DNA of 64,000 nucleotides from Clostridiales bacterium (GCA_025757645.1 CP107216.1:1735501-1799500), one strand, 5' to 3'. Counted from the stretch's first letter, positions 1 to 9,032 are shown. Numbers and translations are program-made. The notes: generated by a model not told the origin, from the sequence alone.

Positions 1-616
1 GCATATCAATCGCCTGTTGTCTGCCGTCATCGGTCAGATATCCATACATCTCGCCGCCCCTGAAGAGCAGCCCGTACTTTACCATGCCACCATCGCAATC
101 CCAGCCTCCAAGATCGCGCACGTTGTCCACGTTCGGCAAATGAATCATGCGGCACGCTCCGGCCGGTTTAATGACGCCCTGCTGGATAACTTTTCCGTCA
201 ACAAGCAGCACAAAAGTTGATATCGAGCCCGGTGTGCAGTTATAGATTGTGATTGCTCCTGCGCTGACCGGCTGCGAAACACTGTTACCTGTGTACCCGT
301 CCACGATTGTCAGCGTTCCGGCGGACTTCATCACAATGTCTACGCCAACAGGTCGGTTTGCGCTCACTGTCGTCACATATTCGGGTATCTGCGAGACAGC
401 GTAGTCCGAGGGGTCGTAAGTGACGTTTTTCAGATACCTGTCTACCTCTGCGCGGCACTGGTCAAATGTGTACACTTCGGTTTCCACTCCAGTGTTCAAG
501 CAGCGCCTCACAGCATCGCCCATCTCCGCGACTTTGTATTTCGTTGCAGTGCCATTTTTCTCGCGGATAGCTGCTGCAATGTCCTGTACGGCGGTTTCTT
601 CGTAGAGCTTTTTCAT
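1..616 (-). CDS. Phage tail protein with IphP-type tyrosine phosphatase domain (3' end outside window)
   Basis: The frame is open from the ATG at 616 to the window edge (205 codons). Residues 1-40 (ETAVQDIAAAIREKNG...) resemble the short N-terminal segment seen on many clostridial phage tail and fibre proteins. Residues about 80-158 are beta-rich. Residues 166-205 contain VRDLGGW, a GG.VKYGLLFRGGEM stretch and LTDDGRQ, which is the conserved opening of IphP-like protein tyrosine phosphatases; the catalytic CxxxxxR loop would lie beyond the window. A GAGGTGAG ribosome site precedes the ATG by 8 nt, directly after the fibre gene. The position, last in the visible tail operon, suggests a receptor-interacting or tail-tip protein. 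The phosphatase assignment rests on motifs only. Confidence 0.65.
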   Translation of the reverse strand, partial: MKKLYEETAVQDIAAAIREKNGTATKYKVAEMGDAVRRCLNTGVETEVYTFDQCRAEVDRYLKNVTYDPSDYAVSQIPEYVTTVSANRPVGVDIVMKSAGTLTIVDGYTGNSVSQPVSAGAITIYNCTPGSISTFVLLVDGKVIQQGVIKPAGACRMIHLPNVDNVRDLGGWDCDGGMVKYGLLFRGGEMYGYLTDDGRQQAIDM

Positions 617-617
617 C

Positions 618-2012
618 TCAGTAGCTCACCTCGCTCCCATCCGCGATCTCCACTGTCTTAGCCACACTGCCGTCATAGGTAACGGTGGTGCTGCCGATCT
701 TGATCGTCAGTTCGTTTGGATTTTTCAAGGCCGTGGGGATAGTGGGGATATCATCCATAGATGCCAGCCGCGTATCGCTTGCCTGCACAGTGCCATTGAC
801 GATGGCGATAGTCAGCGACTGCGCGGGGAAGCCCATTGCGGCCAGCGCTCCAGAGCCCGAAAATATCCAAGTATTAGCTGCGGGCATTGGGACAAACAGC
901 GGAAGTGTTGCTGTATATGCGCCCAGCGCGCACCGGCAGACAAGATTATAGCCTGAATTATAAGCCGCCTTTATGTCGTCCATAGCCACTTGGCACGTGT
1001 AGTTGGGGTATTTTCCCGCAAGGTCGATATAAAAGACGAGGTGAATGTCGTCGATTATTTCTTGCTTGTCTGCTGCTGTCCAATAGTCGGTTCCTTTAAC
1101 GGGCGTGTGACCGGAAGCACCCGGTGCGCCGCGAGATGGCTTGCCGGTGTCGGTCGCGCCAAGATACCAGTTGCCATTGTCGCCGATGTGCGGCGTAACA
1201 CCGTCCGCACCAGCAGCCCCCGGTTTGCCATCGGCGCCGTCTTTGCCCGGTGCTCCGGTTGCTCCACGCGATGGCTTGCCGGTATCGGTGCTGCCAACGT
1301 ACCAATTGCCATTGTCACCGATGTGCGGCGTAACGCCGTCCGCGCCAGCAGCCCCCGGTTTGCCATCTGCTCCATCCTCGACCGTGGCAATGGCTGCGCC
1401 GTCCACGCTGATTGTTGTCGTCTTGCCGGACTTAGTGGCCGTTACCACCGGGCTGTGACCGTCTTTACCCGGTGCACCATCCTTGCCCGGAGCACCGTCC
1501 GCGCCCTTGAGCTCGGCCACGGCGATAAGGTTTGCCCACGTCATGCCGCCGTCGCGGCTGTACTGGATGTAGCCGTCCGCTACGCGAAAGCTGCCGCCTG
1601 TCCGTGCCGCCTCGTTGATTGCCGCCACCAGCGTATCCTTTGCTTCCGTCGTCAGGTCGGCAAGGTCGCCGATCTGGCGCTGGATCGTCTGCAACGTCAG
1701 CTGGTCTGTCGGTGTGTATACATACCCGGCGGGCTTTGCGCGTTTGTGCACGATAAAGTCCTGCTGCACCATCGTGTACGCGCCGGTGTCGTCGGTTACG
1801 TAGGCGTAGGCCGTCAGCGGGTGCCAGTCCTGCAGCAGCTCGTCCGGGATGATGGCCGTGCCGTCGTCCCCGACATCCACGTCCACGCTGCAGCCAAAGC
1901 ACTTATTTTGATAGTGGACCTGCTTGACGCCGTTGCCATCGGTGATCTTGACCCGCCGCCCGGTGTCCCACTGCCACAGCGCACCACGCCCGTCTGCGAT
2001 TGTGATAGTCAT
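618..2012 (-). CDS. Collagen-like phage tail fibre / upper baseplate protein
   Basis: A 464-residue protein starting at the ATG at 2012, 7-8 nt after a GGGGG ribosome site; an upstream in-frame ATG at 2048 lacks one. The N-terminal 140 residues (...IPDELLQDWHPLTAY..., ...KPAGYVYTPTDQ...) match the N-terminal module common on Firmicutes phage baseplate fibres. The middle (about 170-310) carries Gly-X-Y collagen-like runs such as GAPGKDG and GKPGAAGADG, interrupted by a duplicated VTPHIGDNGNWYVG block. The C-terminal part is non-repetitive and ends 2 nt before the phosphatase-domain protein. Its likely role is an extended host-binding fibre; the receptor is unknown. Confidence 0.75.
   Translation of the reverse strand: MTITIADGRGALWQWDTGRRVKITDGNGVKQVHYQNKCFGCSVDVDVGDDGTAIIPDELLQDWHPLTAYAYVTDDTGAYTMVQQDFIVHKRAKPAGYVYTPTDQLTLQTIQRQIGDLADLTTEAKDTLVAAINEAARTGGSFRVADGYIQYSRDGGMTWANLIAVAELKGADGAPGKDGAPGKDGHSPVVTATKSGKTTTISVDGAAIATVEDGADGKPGAAGADGVTPHIGDNGNWYVGSTDTGKPSRGATGAPGKDGADGKPGAAGADGVTPHIGDNGNWYLGATDTGKPSRGAPGASGHTPVKGTDYWTAADKQEIIDDIHLVFYIDLAGKYPNYTCQVAMDDIKAAYNSGYNLVCRCALGAYTATLPLFVPMPAANTWIFSGSGALAAMGFPAQSLTIAIVNGTVQASDTRLASMDDIPTIPTALKNPNELTIKIGSTTVTYDGSVAKTVEIADGSEVSY
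1135..1375 (-). repeat. 135-bp tandem repeat in fibre gene
   Basis: Two near-identical copies with a 135-bp (45-codon) period: the block at 1135-1240 recurs at 1270-1375. Each encodes a GKPGAAGADG collagen run plus a VTPHIGDNGNWY spacer. Such in-frame repeats can expand or contract to change fibre length. Confidence 0.85.
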
Positions 2013-2025
2013 ATGGTTGCCCCCT

Positions 2026-3561
2026 TTACTTGTACCTGCCCACAACATAGTAGCTGATCTGCGGGCTATTAACCGTCGCGTCAGATGCTCTCACGCACTG
2101 ATACGCCGGCGCGTGCGTCAGCCGCGTACCTATGTCGTTTTCCGTGTTAGTTGCAAGCCAGATGTTGCCGCTCCCAACCGTCGGCGTCGCAGACACGACA
2201 GGGTTCTCAACAAATGCAAACGGATATTGGCGTGCCGCCTTATTGGCCGCGAGACCCATCCACGATGCGGTATACAGTGCGCCCCATGTCTGCGTTTCCA
2301 TTGCAAGCTCGTCCGTATCAAACGTAGCCCACATCTCTGCGATGCCCGACAACCACTTGCGCCACGTCCATTTGCCGGTCGTGCCCTGCGCAACGACATA
2401 GTCCGCGCCGACACCGGATGCCGACGATCCGGAAGGACCGCCGTCGGACGTGTTGTAGCTGCTGCCGGATTCGACGCTGTTGCCAATCGACGTTTTGCCG
2501 GAAAAAACGAATGTGTAATCCGTGATGATTGACGGGTATTCCCTGCCGTTGATGTCCTTGACGATAACCTTGTCGAAAATATCAAGCCGCGGGTCGGCCG
2601 GAAGATCTCCAGAGAATTTATAGATCGGCTTTTCTTTCAGCTGTTCGTACACCGTCTCTGCGACTGCTTCAGCAGCGACCGTAATTGATCCGGACGGTCC
2701 TTCGATGCCCAGCCACAAATTATCGTCATTCAGTTCAATAACGTAGCCTCCGGCACCGAAAAAATACGTGTGCTCTTGCCCGTCACTGGCGAATGTCTTT
2801 TTCACACGCACTCCAGTGACTTCGACCGGCGTACTTGCCACTTCCAGTTGGTTAATCCACTGTGTTAACGTCACATCTGCTGTAGACGTAATCGGTCGCA
2901 CGTACAGCGCATCCCCAGACACCATGGCATTGCCACCGCAAGCCAGTGCGATAGCTTCAATCACCTGCCGAATGGTATGTTGTGCATCCACGGTCGCCAG
3001 TGCGTTATATCCCAAGTCGCTATCAATTGCGCTGGCTGTCAGGCCAATCTGCTGCGCCGCCAGCTCCCACAGCTCTTTGTAGTTATGGTCCCCCTGCATC
3101 GCTGCCGGACACAGCACATCCGCCGCCTTCATGGCATCGTAGCAAGTAAGCGTGGTAACTTCGTGCACGGTTTCCACTTCATAAACTTTAAAGCTGCCCA
3201 TTGGAACCAAGTATCCATTGCCGTCAATGGTGATATTGGCGTTCAGGTGCACTGTCGCCCCTTCGTATAGATTCCGGTTATCTACGTTTTGCCACCCATC
3301 ATCGTACATTTCAATTGTTGCACATTTGCACGCAGAAAGCCCAACCGGGTAACTGCCGGATGATATCTGCGCTGTGATTTTCGTCCCGCCCGGGCGGAAC
3401 TGCGAGTTGCTTGCCTGCAGGTGCTCTCCGGCCTTGACCGTCACAGTTGTTCCGGCATAATACACCAATGTCACATCGTGATCCCACGTAAAAGATGCTT
3501 CGACCACAAAGTTCGTCTGCGATGGATAGACGCTTGTGATTTGACTTTCGACTGTTCGCAT
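2026..3561 (-). CDS. Phage tail hub / tail-associated structural protein
   Basis: A 511-residue protein between the fibre and the distal-tail gene, where siphophages keep the baseplate hub or tail-tip protein. Residues about 1-330 look like a gp44/gp27-type hub fold (for example LTCYDAMKAADVL, with HTIRQVIEAIALACGGNAMV and YVRPI after it). The rest is beta-rich with a Ser/Gly linker (SGSSYNTSDGGPSGSSASG). It has no cysteine-histidine catalytic motif to suggest a peptidoglycan hydrolase. The role is inferred from gene order and general character. Confidence 0.6.
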   Translation of the reverse strand: MRTVESQITSVYPSQTNFVVEASFTWDHDVTLVYYAGTTVTVKAGEHLQASNSQFRPGGTKITAQISSGSYPVGLSACKCATIEMYDDGWQNVDNRNLYEGATVHLNANITIDGNGYLVPMGSFKVYEVETVHEVTTLTCYDAMKAADVLCPAAMQGDHNYKELWELAAQQIGLTASAIDSDLGYNALATVDAQHTIRQVIEAIALACGGNAMVSGDALYVRPITSTADVTLTQWINQLEVASTPVEVTGVRVKKTFASDGQEHTYFFGAGGYVIELNDDNLWLGIEGPSGSITVAAEAVAETVYEQLKEKPIYKFSGDLPADPRLDIFDKVIVKDINGREYPSIITDYTFVFSGKTSIGNSVESGSSYNTSDGGPSGSSASGVGADYVVAQGTTGKWTWRKWLSGIAEMWATFDTDELAMETQTWGALYTASWMGLAANKAARQYPFAFVENPVVSATPTVGSGNIWLATNTENDIGTRLTHAPAYQCVRASDATVNSPQISYYVVGRYK

Positions 3562-3577
3562 ATCATGTCACCACCAA

Positions 3578-3979
3578 TCACGTCAGCGGATTGACGCTGA
3601 CCATGTTAAAATCCAGGGACGTAAACAACTCTTTGCCTTCGTTCAGCCGACCAATGTCAAGCTGCCCCTTGCCGACGTAAAACCACGACGTACACCACGC
3701 GCCATAATAGGCGGAAAAGTAGTGCAGCTGGAATTGCTGGCCTTTGGCGATAATCTTCAGGATCTGCGACAGCATAGTTTTGCTGATCGACGCCCGGCTA
3801 TATCCAAGTGCTTCGACCGTGAACAGCGGACTGACGACGGCCGCGCCGGTCTGGGTGCGGCCGCTGTCCGCCGTGTAGGTCGTCTCAAAGTCGTACGACA
3901 GCGCGCCGGAGTCCGGCTGTGGAAGCACCAGCCATTCATCCGACGGACTTTTTCGAATTTTAATGTATTCCTGTGCCAT
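3578..3979 (-). CDS. Putative distal tail / tail adaptor protein
   Basis: 133 residues lying between the tape measure and the tail hub genes, 3 nt after the tape measure stop. The sequence is beta-rich (LSYDFETTYTADSGRTQ, LHYFSAYYGAWCTSWFYVGKG) and looks like the small DUF-type tail proteins found at this place in clostridial siphophages (possibly DUF6711). The position suggests it joins tube to baseplate. No specific motif confirms this. Confidence 0.5.
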   Translation of the reverse strand: MAQEYIKIRKSPSDEWLVLPQPDSGALSYDFETTYTADSGRTQTGAAVVSPLFTVEALGYSRASISKTMLSQILKIIAKGQQFQLHYFSAYYGAWCTSWFYVGKGQLDIGRLNEGKELFTSLDFNMVSVNPLT

Positions 3980-3982
3980 GTG

Positions 3983-5728
3983 TTACACCGCTACAAGCGG
4001 GTTTTTACCCGTTTGCCCTTTCCGCAGTTTTGCTTCGGTAATGACTTCGTCAAACAGCGTCCGGCGATCCAGCCGCGCAATGAATTCGTATCGGCTGCCA
4101 GCGCTGCCAGCTTCTTCGCGCACGATTTGGCGCAGCAGGGATTCCGGCGCTTCCAGGTTGTTTCCGTTGCGCTGGTCGCCCAGCACGGCAAGGAACTGCC
4201 GGTTCGCCGGGATGACCGCGCCGCGCGCCAGCATCGGGATCTGCGGCACTGGCAGTGGATTCACGCCCCACATATTCTGGAACGGTGAAATGCCGAGGAA
4301 GTGCGCATTGCGGATCGTATTCAGCATGGAGTTGATCCTGTTGAACGGCACGGCAATGATCGTGTTCATGCCGCGGATAATGGCATTGACGACCGCGCGG
4401 AAGGTATTTTCAATGCCTTCCTTGATGCCTGACCAGATACGGCCGCCGGTCGAAAACACGTCTTTGACCTTCTGCCATGCATCGCGGAATTTGCCCTGAA
4501 ACCATTCCGGCACGGATTTGAACGCGTTTTTGACGCCCTCCCAGGCGGATAAAGCGCCGGAGGCGACTTTTTCCCACAGGGATTTGAAGCCGTCCTGCAG
4601 GCCGCCAATCGGGTTCATTAAATCCAACAAACCGAGACCTACTTTTTTGATGCCTTCCCACACGTTGCCGTCTAGTATGTCGGCGATACCTTCCAGCACC
4701 AAACCGACGCTGCTAAGAATCCACGCGATTCGCTGCATCGCCACATACAAGACGGTTTTCACGATGAACTGCACGACCGGAGAATCCCAGATACGCTTCA
4801 GGGATTCGATGATTGAACGCAGTGCTTCGCCGATTTTCGCCAACCCAGCCTGGACGTTGTCCGGCAGCTTGACCTGGCTGACGCCGCTAAAATCAGGCGC
4901 GGCAGACCCGCCGCCACCGCCTCCGCCGCCGGAACTGTCGTTCGATTCCCAACGGTTCATTTCGTCCAGCCCCGAAAGCTGCCGCTTCGCTTTTTCCGCC
5001 GCGTCACCGGCTGCGGATGTGGCGTTTGCCTGCTGGTACAGCGCTTTGGCGTTGGCCTGTGCCTGCGATGCCGTCTGACCGAAGATTGCGCCAAATACAG
5101 ACGAAATAACGGCCGTAAGCTTCGCCAGCCATGACAGCAGCGTCCGAATGGCGGGAAGAACAAAACTATAAATCGGCGCGAAGGCCGTCAGTAGATTGCC
5201 CCTGATCTGCGCAAGGGACGCAGACATTTGCTTGTCTGCGTTGATGGTGTTCAGCAGCACAGACCGCATGGCGCGCAGCGCCTTCGCGATCATCGTAAAG
5301 ATAAACACTTTCTTCGCGATGGTGGCAATGCGCTTTGCGAATTTGCCCATTTGTTCGGACACTTTCGACGTCGATGCAGCCGCTGACTGCTGCTTCTGCA
5401 TGTAGGCGCCTATAGCGTCGTTTGCCTTGGCCTGGTCCGCCTGCAATCCCTGCAACTGCAGTTGCGCGTCTTTCATCTGCTGCGTCGTTTTCTGGATTGC
5501 ATCGCCGGTTTCCTGCGATACTGTCCCGGTGCTTCTGGTTTTCTTTTCGTTTTCGGCAACAGCCTGCAGTTCTTCCAGCTGCTGCCGCAGCGTGGCTACC
5601 TTCTGCGCGGCCTTGTCCACGTTGTTCGCGGCCTTTTTTGCGTTGTTTTCCAGCTTCGCAAGGCCAGCGTCAAACTGGCCACTGTTTATCGTTGTATCAA
5701 ATACCAGATCGCCGACAACATCAGCCAT
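3983..5728 (-). CDS. Phage tape measure protein
   Basis: 581 residues from the ATG at 5728 (GGGGGTG ribosome site 6 nt away). The N-terminal 130 residues are a coiled coil rich in Ala/Gln/Lys (LRQQLEELQAV, ATLRQQ), followed by hydrophobic stretches, a Gly-rich linker (SSGGGGGGGGS) and repeated amphipathic WEGIKKVG / AWEGVKNAF segments. The end has the LARGAVIPANRQF...ESLLRQIVREE signature frequent at tape measure C-termini. It sets tail length and is threaded into the tube during assembly. At 581 residues the tail should be short. It overlaps the Gp15 gene by 8 nt. Confidence 0.9.
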   Translation of the reverse strand: MADVVGDLVFDTTINSGQFDAGLAKLENNAKKAANNVDKAAQKVATLRQQLEELQAVAENEKKTRSTGTVSQETGDAIQKTTQQMKDAQLQLQGLQADQAKANDAIGAYMQKQQSAAASTSKVSEQMGKFAKRIATIAKKVFIFTMIAKALRAMRSVLLNTINADKQMSASLAQIRGNLLTAFAPIYSFVLPAIRTLLSWLAKLTAVISSVFGAIFGQTASQAQANAKALYQQANATSAAGDAAEKAKRQLSGLDEMNRWESNDSSGGGGGGGGSAAPDFSGVSQVKLPDNVQAGLAKIGEALRSIIESLKRIWDSPVVQFIVKTVLYVAMQRIAWILSSVGLVLEGIADILDGNVWEGIKKVGLGLLDLMNPIGGLQDGFKSLWEKVASGALSAWEGVKNAFKSVPEWFQGKFRDAWQKVKDVFSTGGRIWSGIKEGIENTFRAVVNAIIRGMNTIIAVPFNRINSMLNTIRNAHFLGISPFQNMWGVNPLPVPQIPMLARGAVIPANRQFLAVLGDQRNGNNLEAPESLLRQIVREEAGSAGSRYEFIARLDRRTLFDEVITEAKLRKGQTGKNPLVAV

Positions 5729-6287
5729 CGCGCACACCCCCTGTCATCAGCTGCCGGATGAATTCATCTTCGTCATCGGTCAGATGCGCCGACTTGAAAT
5801 CAATCAATTCCCGGTTTTCGTCGTAGTATTCGCGTTCCCACTTTTCCAGCTCCTTGTGCTTGCGCAGCTTCCGCCGGATGTCCAGGATCGTGGAAAATGT
5901 GCAGTCACCGATCTCCATGTAGTAGCCGACGAACGTCCACCAGTGCATATACGGCAGCGCGCGCACGTCCTGCCCAGCTACGCGGTTGATCGGCGCAATG
6001 ATCATCGGGAAATCCTGTTCCCAGTCCATCTGCTTCGGCTGCTGCCGCTGGTCGCCGCGATCCACACCGCCGTCTAAAAACCACAGCATGAATTTCACCG
6101 CGGCGGCCATGTCCGTGATCTGATCCCAGTCCGGATAAAAGATCTTGACCGCCACTTCGGCGCGATCCTGATCTGTCAGCTCTGGGTCATTCAGCGCGGC
6201 GCAGATGTCCAGAATTTCTCGGAAGTCGCTTCGGATACGAAAACACCGGCCGCCGATACATGCTGCCTTCGGCAGGCCGGTATTCAT
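5721..6287 (-). CDS. Bacteriophage Gp15 family protein
   Basis: 188 residues, matching the Gp15 family that typically lies between the tail assembly chaperone and the tape measure gene. Recognisable features are the MDWEQDFPMIIAPINRV motif and the MHWWTFVGYYMEIGDCTFSTI segment with its following RRKLRKHKELEKWEREYY helix. The family is thought to take part in tail assembly, perhaps as the second chaperone partner. Its stop overlaps the tape measure start and its start overlaps the preceding gene by 4 nt, so it is translationally coupled. Confidence 0.8.
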   Translation of the reverse strand: MNTGLPKAACIGGRCFRIRSDFREILDICAALNDPELTDQDRAEVAVKIFYPDWDQITDMAAAVKFMLWFLDGGVDRGDQRQQPKQMDWEQDFPMIIAPINRVAGQDVRALPYMHWWTFVGYYMEIGDCTFSTILDIRRKLRKHKELEKWEREYYDENRELIDFKSAHLTDDEDEFIRQLMTGGVRDG

Positions 6288-6730
6288 GATCTGCGCTTCT
6301 TCCTGCGCTGACCGCCGCTGTATTTATCCAGGTATTTTGCCTGACGCTTCTGCGCGGCAGCGGTCGCAGCGTCCATCTCGCGCCGGATCTGGCGCGAAAC
6401 CGCTTCCAGGAACGAAATGATTTGCAGGGAACCGGACGGCGTGAGCGAAACGCAGTAGGCTTTGCCGAACACTGTATCGCAGACGGGCGAAGGGAACGCC
6501 GCGTCCACCTGTTCGCGTGCGTAGGCGTCCAGTTCTCGGATCGTCGTGCGGGCGTCCGTATCGCTTTCCTGCGTGCCCATTTCGTCGGCTTTGGCCTTGA
6601 TCGCCATCGCTACCGCTTCCAGCCGGTCGATGATACCGATGTCGTTCGGGTCAAAATAGATCTTCCGGTTTGCGTCGCCATTGATAGTGAACGCTTTCAG
6701 GCCGGTTTCAAAAGAAATGTTATTGCTCAC
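6284..6730 (-). CDS. Phage tail assembly chaperone
   Basis: 148 residues starting at a GTG with a GGGGGTGG site. It is acidic and helical in the middle, with a very basic C-terminus (QKRQAKYLDKYSGGQRRKKRRS). The slot directly after the tail tube gene and before Gp15 and the tape measure is that of the tail assembly chaperone in siphophages. The assignment is by gene order; no ribosomal frameshift site was identified. Confidence 0.65.
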   Translation of the reverse strand: MSNNISFETGLKAFTINGDANRKIYFDPNDIGIIDRLEAVAMAIKAKADEMGTQESDTDARTTIRELDAYAREQVDAAFPSPVCDTVFGKAYCVSLTPSGSLQIISFLEAVSRQIRREMDAATAAAQKRQAKYLDKYSGGQRRKKRRS

Positions 6731-6742
6731 GCCGCCACCCCC

Positions 6743-7267
6743 TTATGCCGTCGCCTTCGTGAACGTGGCCACGCCGTCCGCAATGGCCGCAGTGCCGACC
6801 GTGCGCGTGCCGCCGTAGGTCACGTCAAACGGCATGTCCACCGTCTTGTCGCCGCCCAGCGACTTCACTTCGATTGCGCAGCCGCTATAGCGCTCGGCAA
6901 ACATCGCCGTGTCCTTCGTGCCGGCATAGCAGTGCACGATCATCATATCCTGTTCGGCCAGCGCTGCGACATCCTGATCCTTGATTGCCAGCTGCCACAG
7001 CTTCGTCAGCGCGGTTTCGCCGGCGTCCAGATTGCACGGGTCAAAGGTCTGCGTGATGGTCGGCGCGGACATGGTGGTAAACGTGTTGCCCAGGATGTCC
7101 TGCGTGGTCTCCTTGTTCCAGTCATATTCCTGACTGCTGTCTTCCACGCGCTTGCCGACGATCGACCAAACCGGCGCGGAAGACGTGCCGGTATTCAGGA
7201 AGGCCATCAGCAGTTTGCGGGCAATCGTCTGTCCCGCGGTTGTGTTAAAAGTCGTACTTTCAGGCAT
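6743..7267 (-). CDS. Major tail (tube) protein
   Basis: 174 residues with the beta-rich character of tail tube proteins: N-terminal TTFNTTAGQTIARKLLMAFLNTG, central EYDWNKETTQDILGNTF, and the C-terminal MPFDVTYGGTRTVGTAAI strand. The EYDWNKE...ILG element is common in clostridial phage major tail proteins. It is positioned between the tail terminator and the assembly chaperone, and polymerises as the tail tube around the tape measure. Confidence 0.8.
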   Translation of the reverse strand: MPESTTFNTTAGQTIARKLLMAFLNTGTSSAPVWSIVGKRVEDSSQEYDWNKETTQDILGNTFTTMSAPTITQTFDPCNLDAGETALTKLWQLAIKDQDVAALAEQDMMIVHCYAGTKDTAMFAERYSGCAIEVKSLGGDKTVDMPFDVTYGGTRTVGTAAIADGVATFTKATA

Positions 7268-7273
7268 AATGCA

Positions 7274-7744
7274 TCACCTTTCAAAATTATTGTCGTACCG
7301 CATCGACAGGGACACGGCCCAGTCTTCCACACCGTCGGCGTAGCGCCCGGCCAGATAGGCCGCCGACACCTGTACAAATGCAGTGATCGTCCGGCCATCG
7401 CCGAGGTCCGGCCACGCGGCAAGCGTGTGCTGCTGGCCGTCCGCCGTGATCGGCTGTTTTTCCAGCCAACGCGCCAGTTTGTCCAGCCAGCCCTTGATGT
7501 GGATGCGGTCCGTTTCCGACTGCGGCACGGCGCGATATACCACCTGAAACGCATAGTTGCATTTCTGGTACACACCGCCCATGATGTCGGTCGTTTCGCT
7601 GATCACCGTCGCCGCAGCGGACGGGTAGATCCCGACGCCGGACTTGTCGCCCAGCTCGCCGAACCGGATTTCCCGCGCGCCAATGGCCGGGAAACCATTC
7701 AGCAAGCCGCTCAGGATCGTTGAAAAATCTTTTGTGTCAACCAT
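7274..7744 (-). CDS. Tail terminator / minor capsid family protein
   Basis: 156 residues from the ATG at 7744. An N-terminal helix (DFSTILSGLLNGFPAIG) is followed by GVGIYPSAAATVISETTDIMGGVYQKCNYAFQVVYR, the pattern of the small phage 'minor capsid' proteins that cap the tube at the neck. It overlaps the upstream gene by 8 nt and precedes the tube gene. The expected role is tail termination or head-tail joining. Confidence 0.6.
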   Translation of the reverse strand: MVDTKDFSTILSGLLNGFPAIGAREIRFGELGDKSGVGIYPSAAATVISETTDIMGGVYQKCNYAFQVVYRAVPQSETDRIHIKGWLDKLARWLEKQPITADGQQHTLAAWPDLGDGRTITAFVQVSAAYLAGRYADGVEDWAVSLSMRYDNNFER

Positions 7745-8168
7745 TTGATTCCCCCAGGATGATCCGCTTGCACTCCGCGGCCCATTCCTTGCCGTGTTCG
7801 TTTTGGGCCACTTCCGCCCAGTGCGGCACGCCGGTCGCAAACCGCAGATCGCGGTCGGTCGCAACTTTCACAGCGTCCTTGCGCGCCCACGGTGAACCGG
7901 TTTCCGGGTCGACCATGACCTTACCCATATACAGATACCGTGCATATGGGCCTGGGAACACAACCTGCCGGCCACCTTCTGCGACGTATGAACGCTGCTG
8001 CAGGCTGCCGGTTTTCAGCGGCATATACAGCTTGCTGTCCGCCAACACCTGCCGGCCGAGCCATTCCTGCGCTTTGGCGAATCGCGGGCCGTATTTGGCG
8101 AACCGGAGATTTACCCGGACGTGCCCTTTGACATAGCTGACGTCCTTATAGTGCTTGATGCCGCTCAT
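7737..8168 (-). CDS. HK97 gp10-like / minor capsid head-tail protein
   Basis: 143 residues starting at the ATG at 8168, inside an ATGA overlap with the previous gene and after a GAGGTGA site. The segment DSKLYMPLKTGSLQQRSYV, followed by FPGPYARYLYMGKVMVDPETGSPWA, is typical of the gp10-like and minor-capsid-2 families that complete the neck. Order in the operon (connector, stopper, this gene, terminator) agrees. Confidence 0.7.
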   Translation of the reverse strand: MSGIKHYKDVSYVKGHVRVNLRFAKYGPRFAKAQEWLGRQVLADSKLYMPLKTGSLQQRSYVAEGGRQVVFPGPYARYLYMGKVMVDPETGSPWARKDAVKVATDRDLRFATGVPHWAEVAQNEHGKEWAAECKRIILGESNG

Positions 8169-8563
8169 GACGCTGTCACCTCGAAGTGTGCAATCAGCGG
8201 AAACCACGCGCAGGATGTGATGCGGTGGCACTCCGTGACTTTGCATAGCACATCGTATTCCGCCCAGTCGTGCTCGCCGCGGCAGAAATAATCGCCCGGC
8301 TGAAACGCAATCATGCCGCTGCGGTCATCCGCCGCCTGGTACACTTCCGGCGTCGCATAGGTCAGCGCGCCAATGGCCGCTTTCGGGACAAGCAGCAGCA
8401 CATAGTGCCCCGGCACATCGCCGGTCGTACCTGGCGTCATAGCGGTTTTTGCTTCCACCTTGACGCCGGCCAGCACGTACCGCACCCACGTATCGGCCTG
8501 ACCGCGCGCACCGCGCACGCGCGAAAAAAGCGTGATCGTATCGCTATGCAGCAGCATCAGCAT
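8165..8563 (-). CDS. Head-tail joining (stopper) / minor capsid protein
   Basis: 132 residues starting at the ATG at 8563 directly after a GGGGGTGAC site. The N-terminus LLHSDTITLFSRVRG, followed by ADTWVRYVLAGVKVEA, is a beta-barrel-like start typical of head-closure and stopper proteins. It lies between the head-tail connector and the gp10-like gene and overlaps both by a few bases. Assignment is by position and general similarity. Confidence 0.6.
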   Translation of the reverse strand: MLMLLHSDTITLFSRVRGARGQADTWVRYVLAGVKVEAKTAMTPGTTGDVPGHYVLLLVPKAAIGALTYATPEVYQAADDRSGMIAFQPGDYFCRGEHDWAEYDVLCKVTECHRITSCAWFPLIAHFEVTAS

Positions 8564-9015
8564 GTCACCCCCGCGTATAGCACAAGGACACCGTCCACGG
8601 CCACGCCGGAAAGCCAGCGCCGGAGCAAGTCAAACACCAGCTCGTCACGTGCCGCCGTAGTCTTCGCGGCGGCCGTGTAGCAGCTGTCAGCCGCTTTATA
8701 TGTGATCGATTCGCTGCCGGACGACACCGACGCCACAGGGCCGGCGGTTTTTACGCCGCCGACGTCTGCGGTTTCAGCCGCGCTGTCACGCGCCTGGTCA
8801 ATGCGGTAAAGGCATTCGGCCAGTTCGCACGCGCAGTCCTGCAGCTTTTCGGCGTCGATCGTGGATTCCGGCAGCGTGCCGCCGAAGCGGTCGAACGTAA
8901 AGCGGTCGATCTCCCGCGCCGCCGCACGCAGGTAGCGCGTGGCGGTCGATTCATCGCAGAAAGGGGACAGATCGTCCCCGTACCGTTTTACGTATGTGTC
9001 AAAATCCGCGTACAC
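8557..9015 (-). CDS. Head-tail connector / adaptor protein
   Basis: 152 residues starting at a GTG (9015). The all-helical N-terminus YADFDTYVKRYGDDLSPFC followed by ATRYLRAAAREIDRFTFDR is characteristic of gp6-like phage adaptors that bind under the portal. It is encoded immediately after the major capsid gene, as usual. It contains a Gly/Ser-rich loop and ends at the next gene with a 7-nt overlap. Confidence 0.75.
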   Translation of the reverse strand: MYADFDTYVKRYGDDLSPFCDESTATRYLRAAAREIDRFTFDRFGGTLPESTIDAEKLQDCACELAECLYRIDQARDSAAETADVGGVKTAGPVASVSSGSESITYKAADSCYTAAAKTTAARDELVFDLLRRWLSGVAVDGVLVLYAGVTC

Positions 9016-9032
9016 CGTGATTCACCTGCCGA

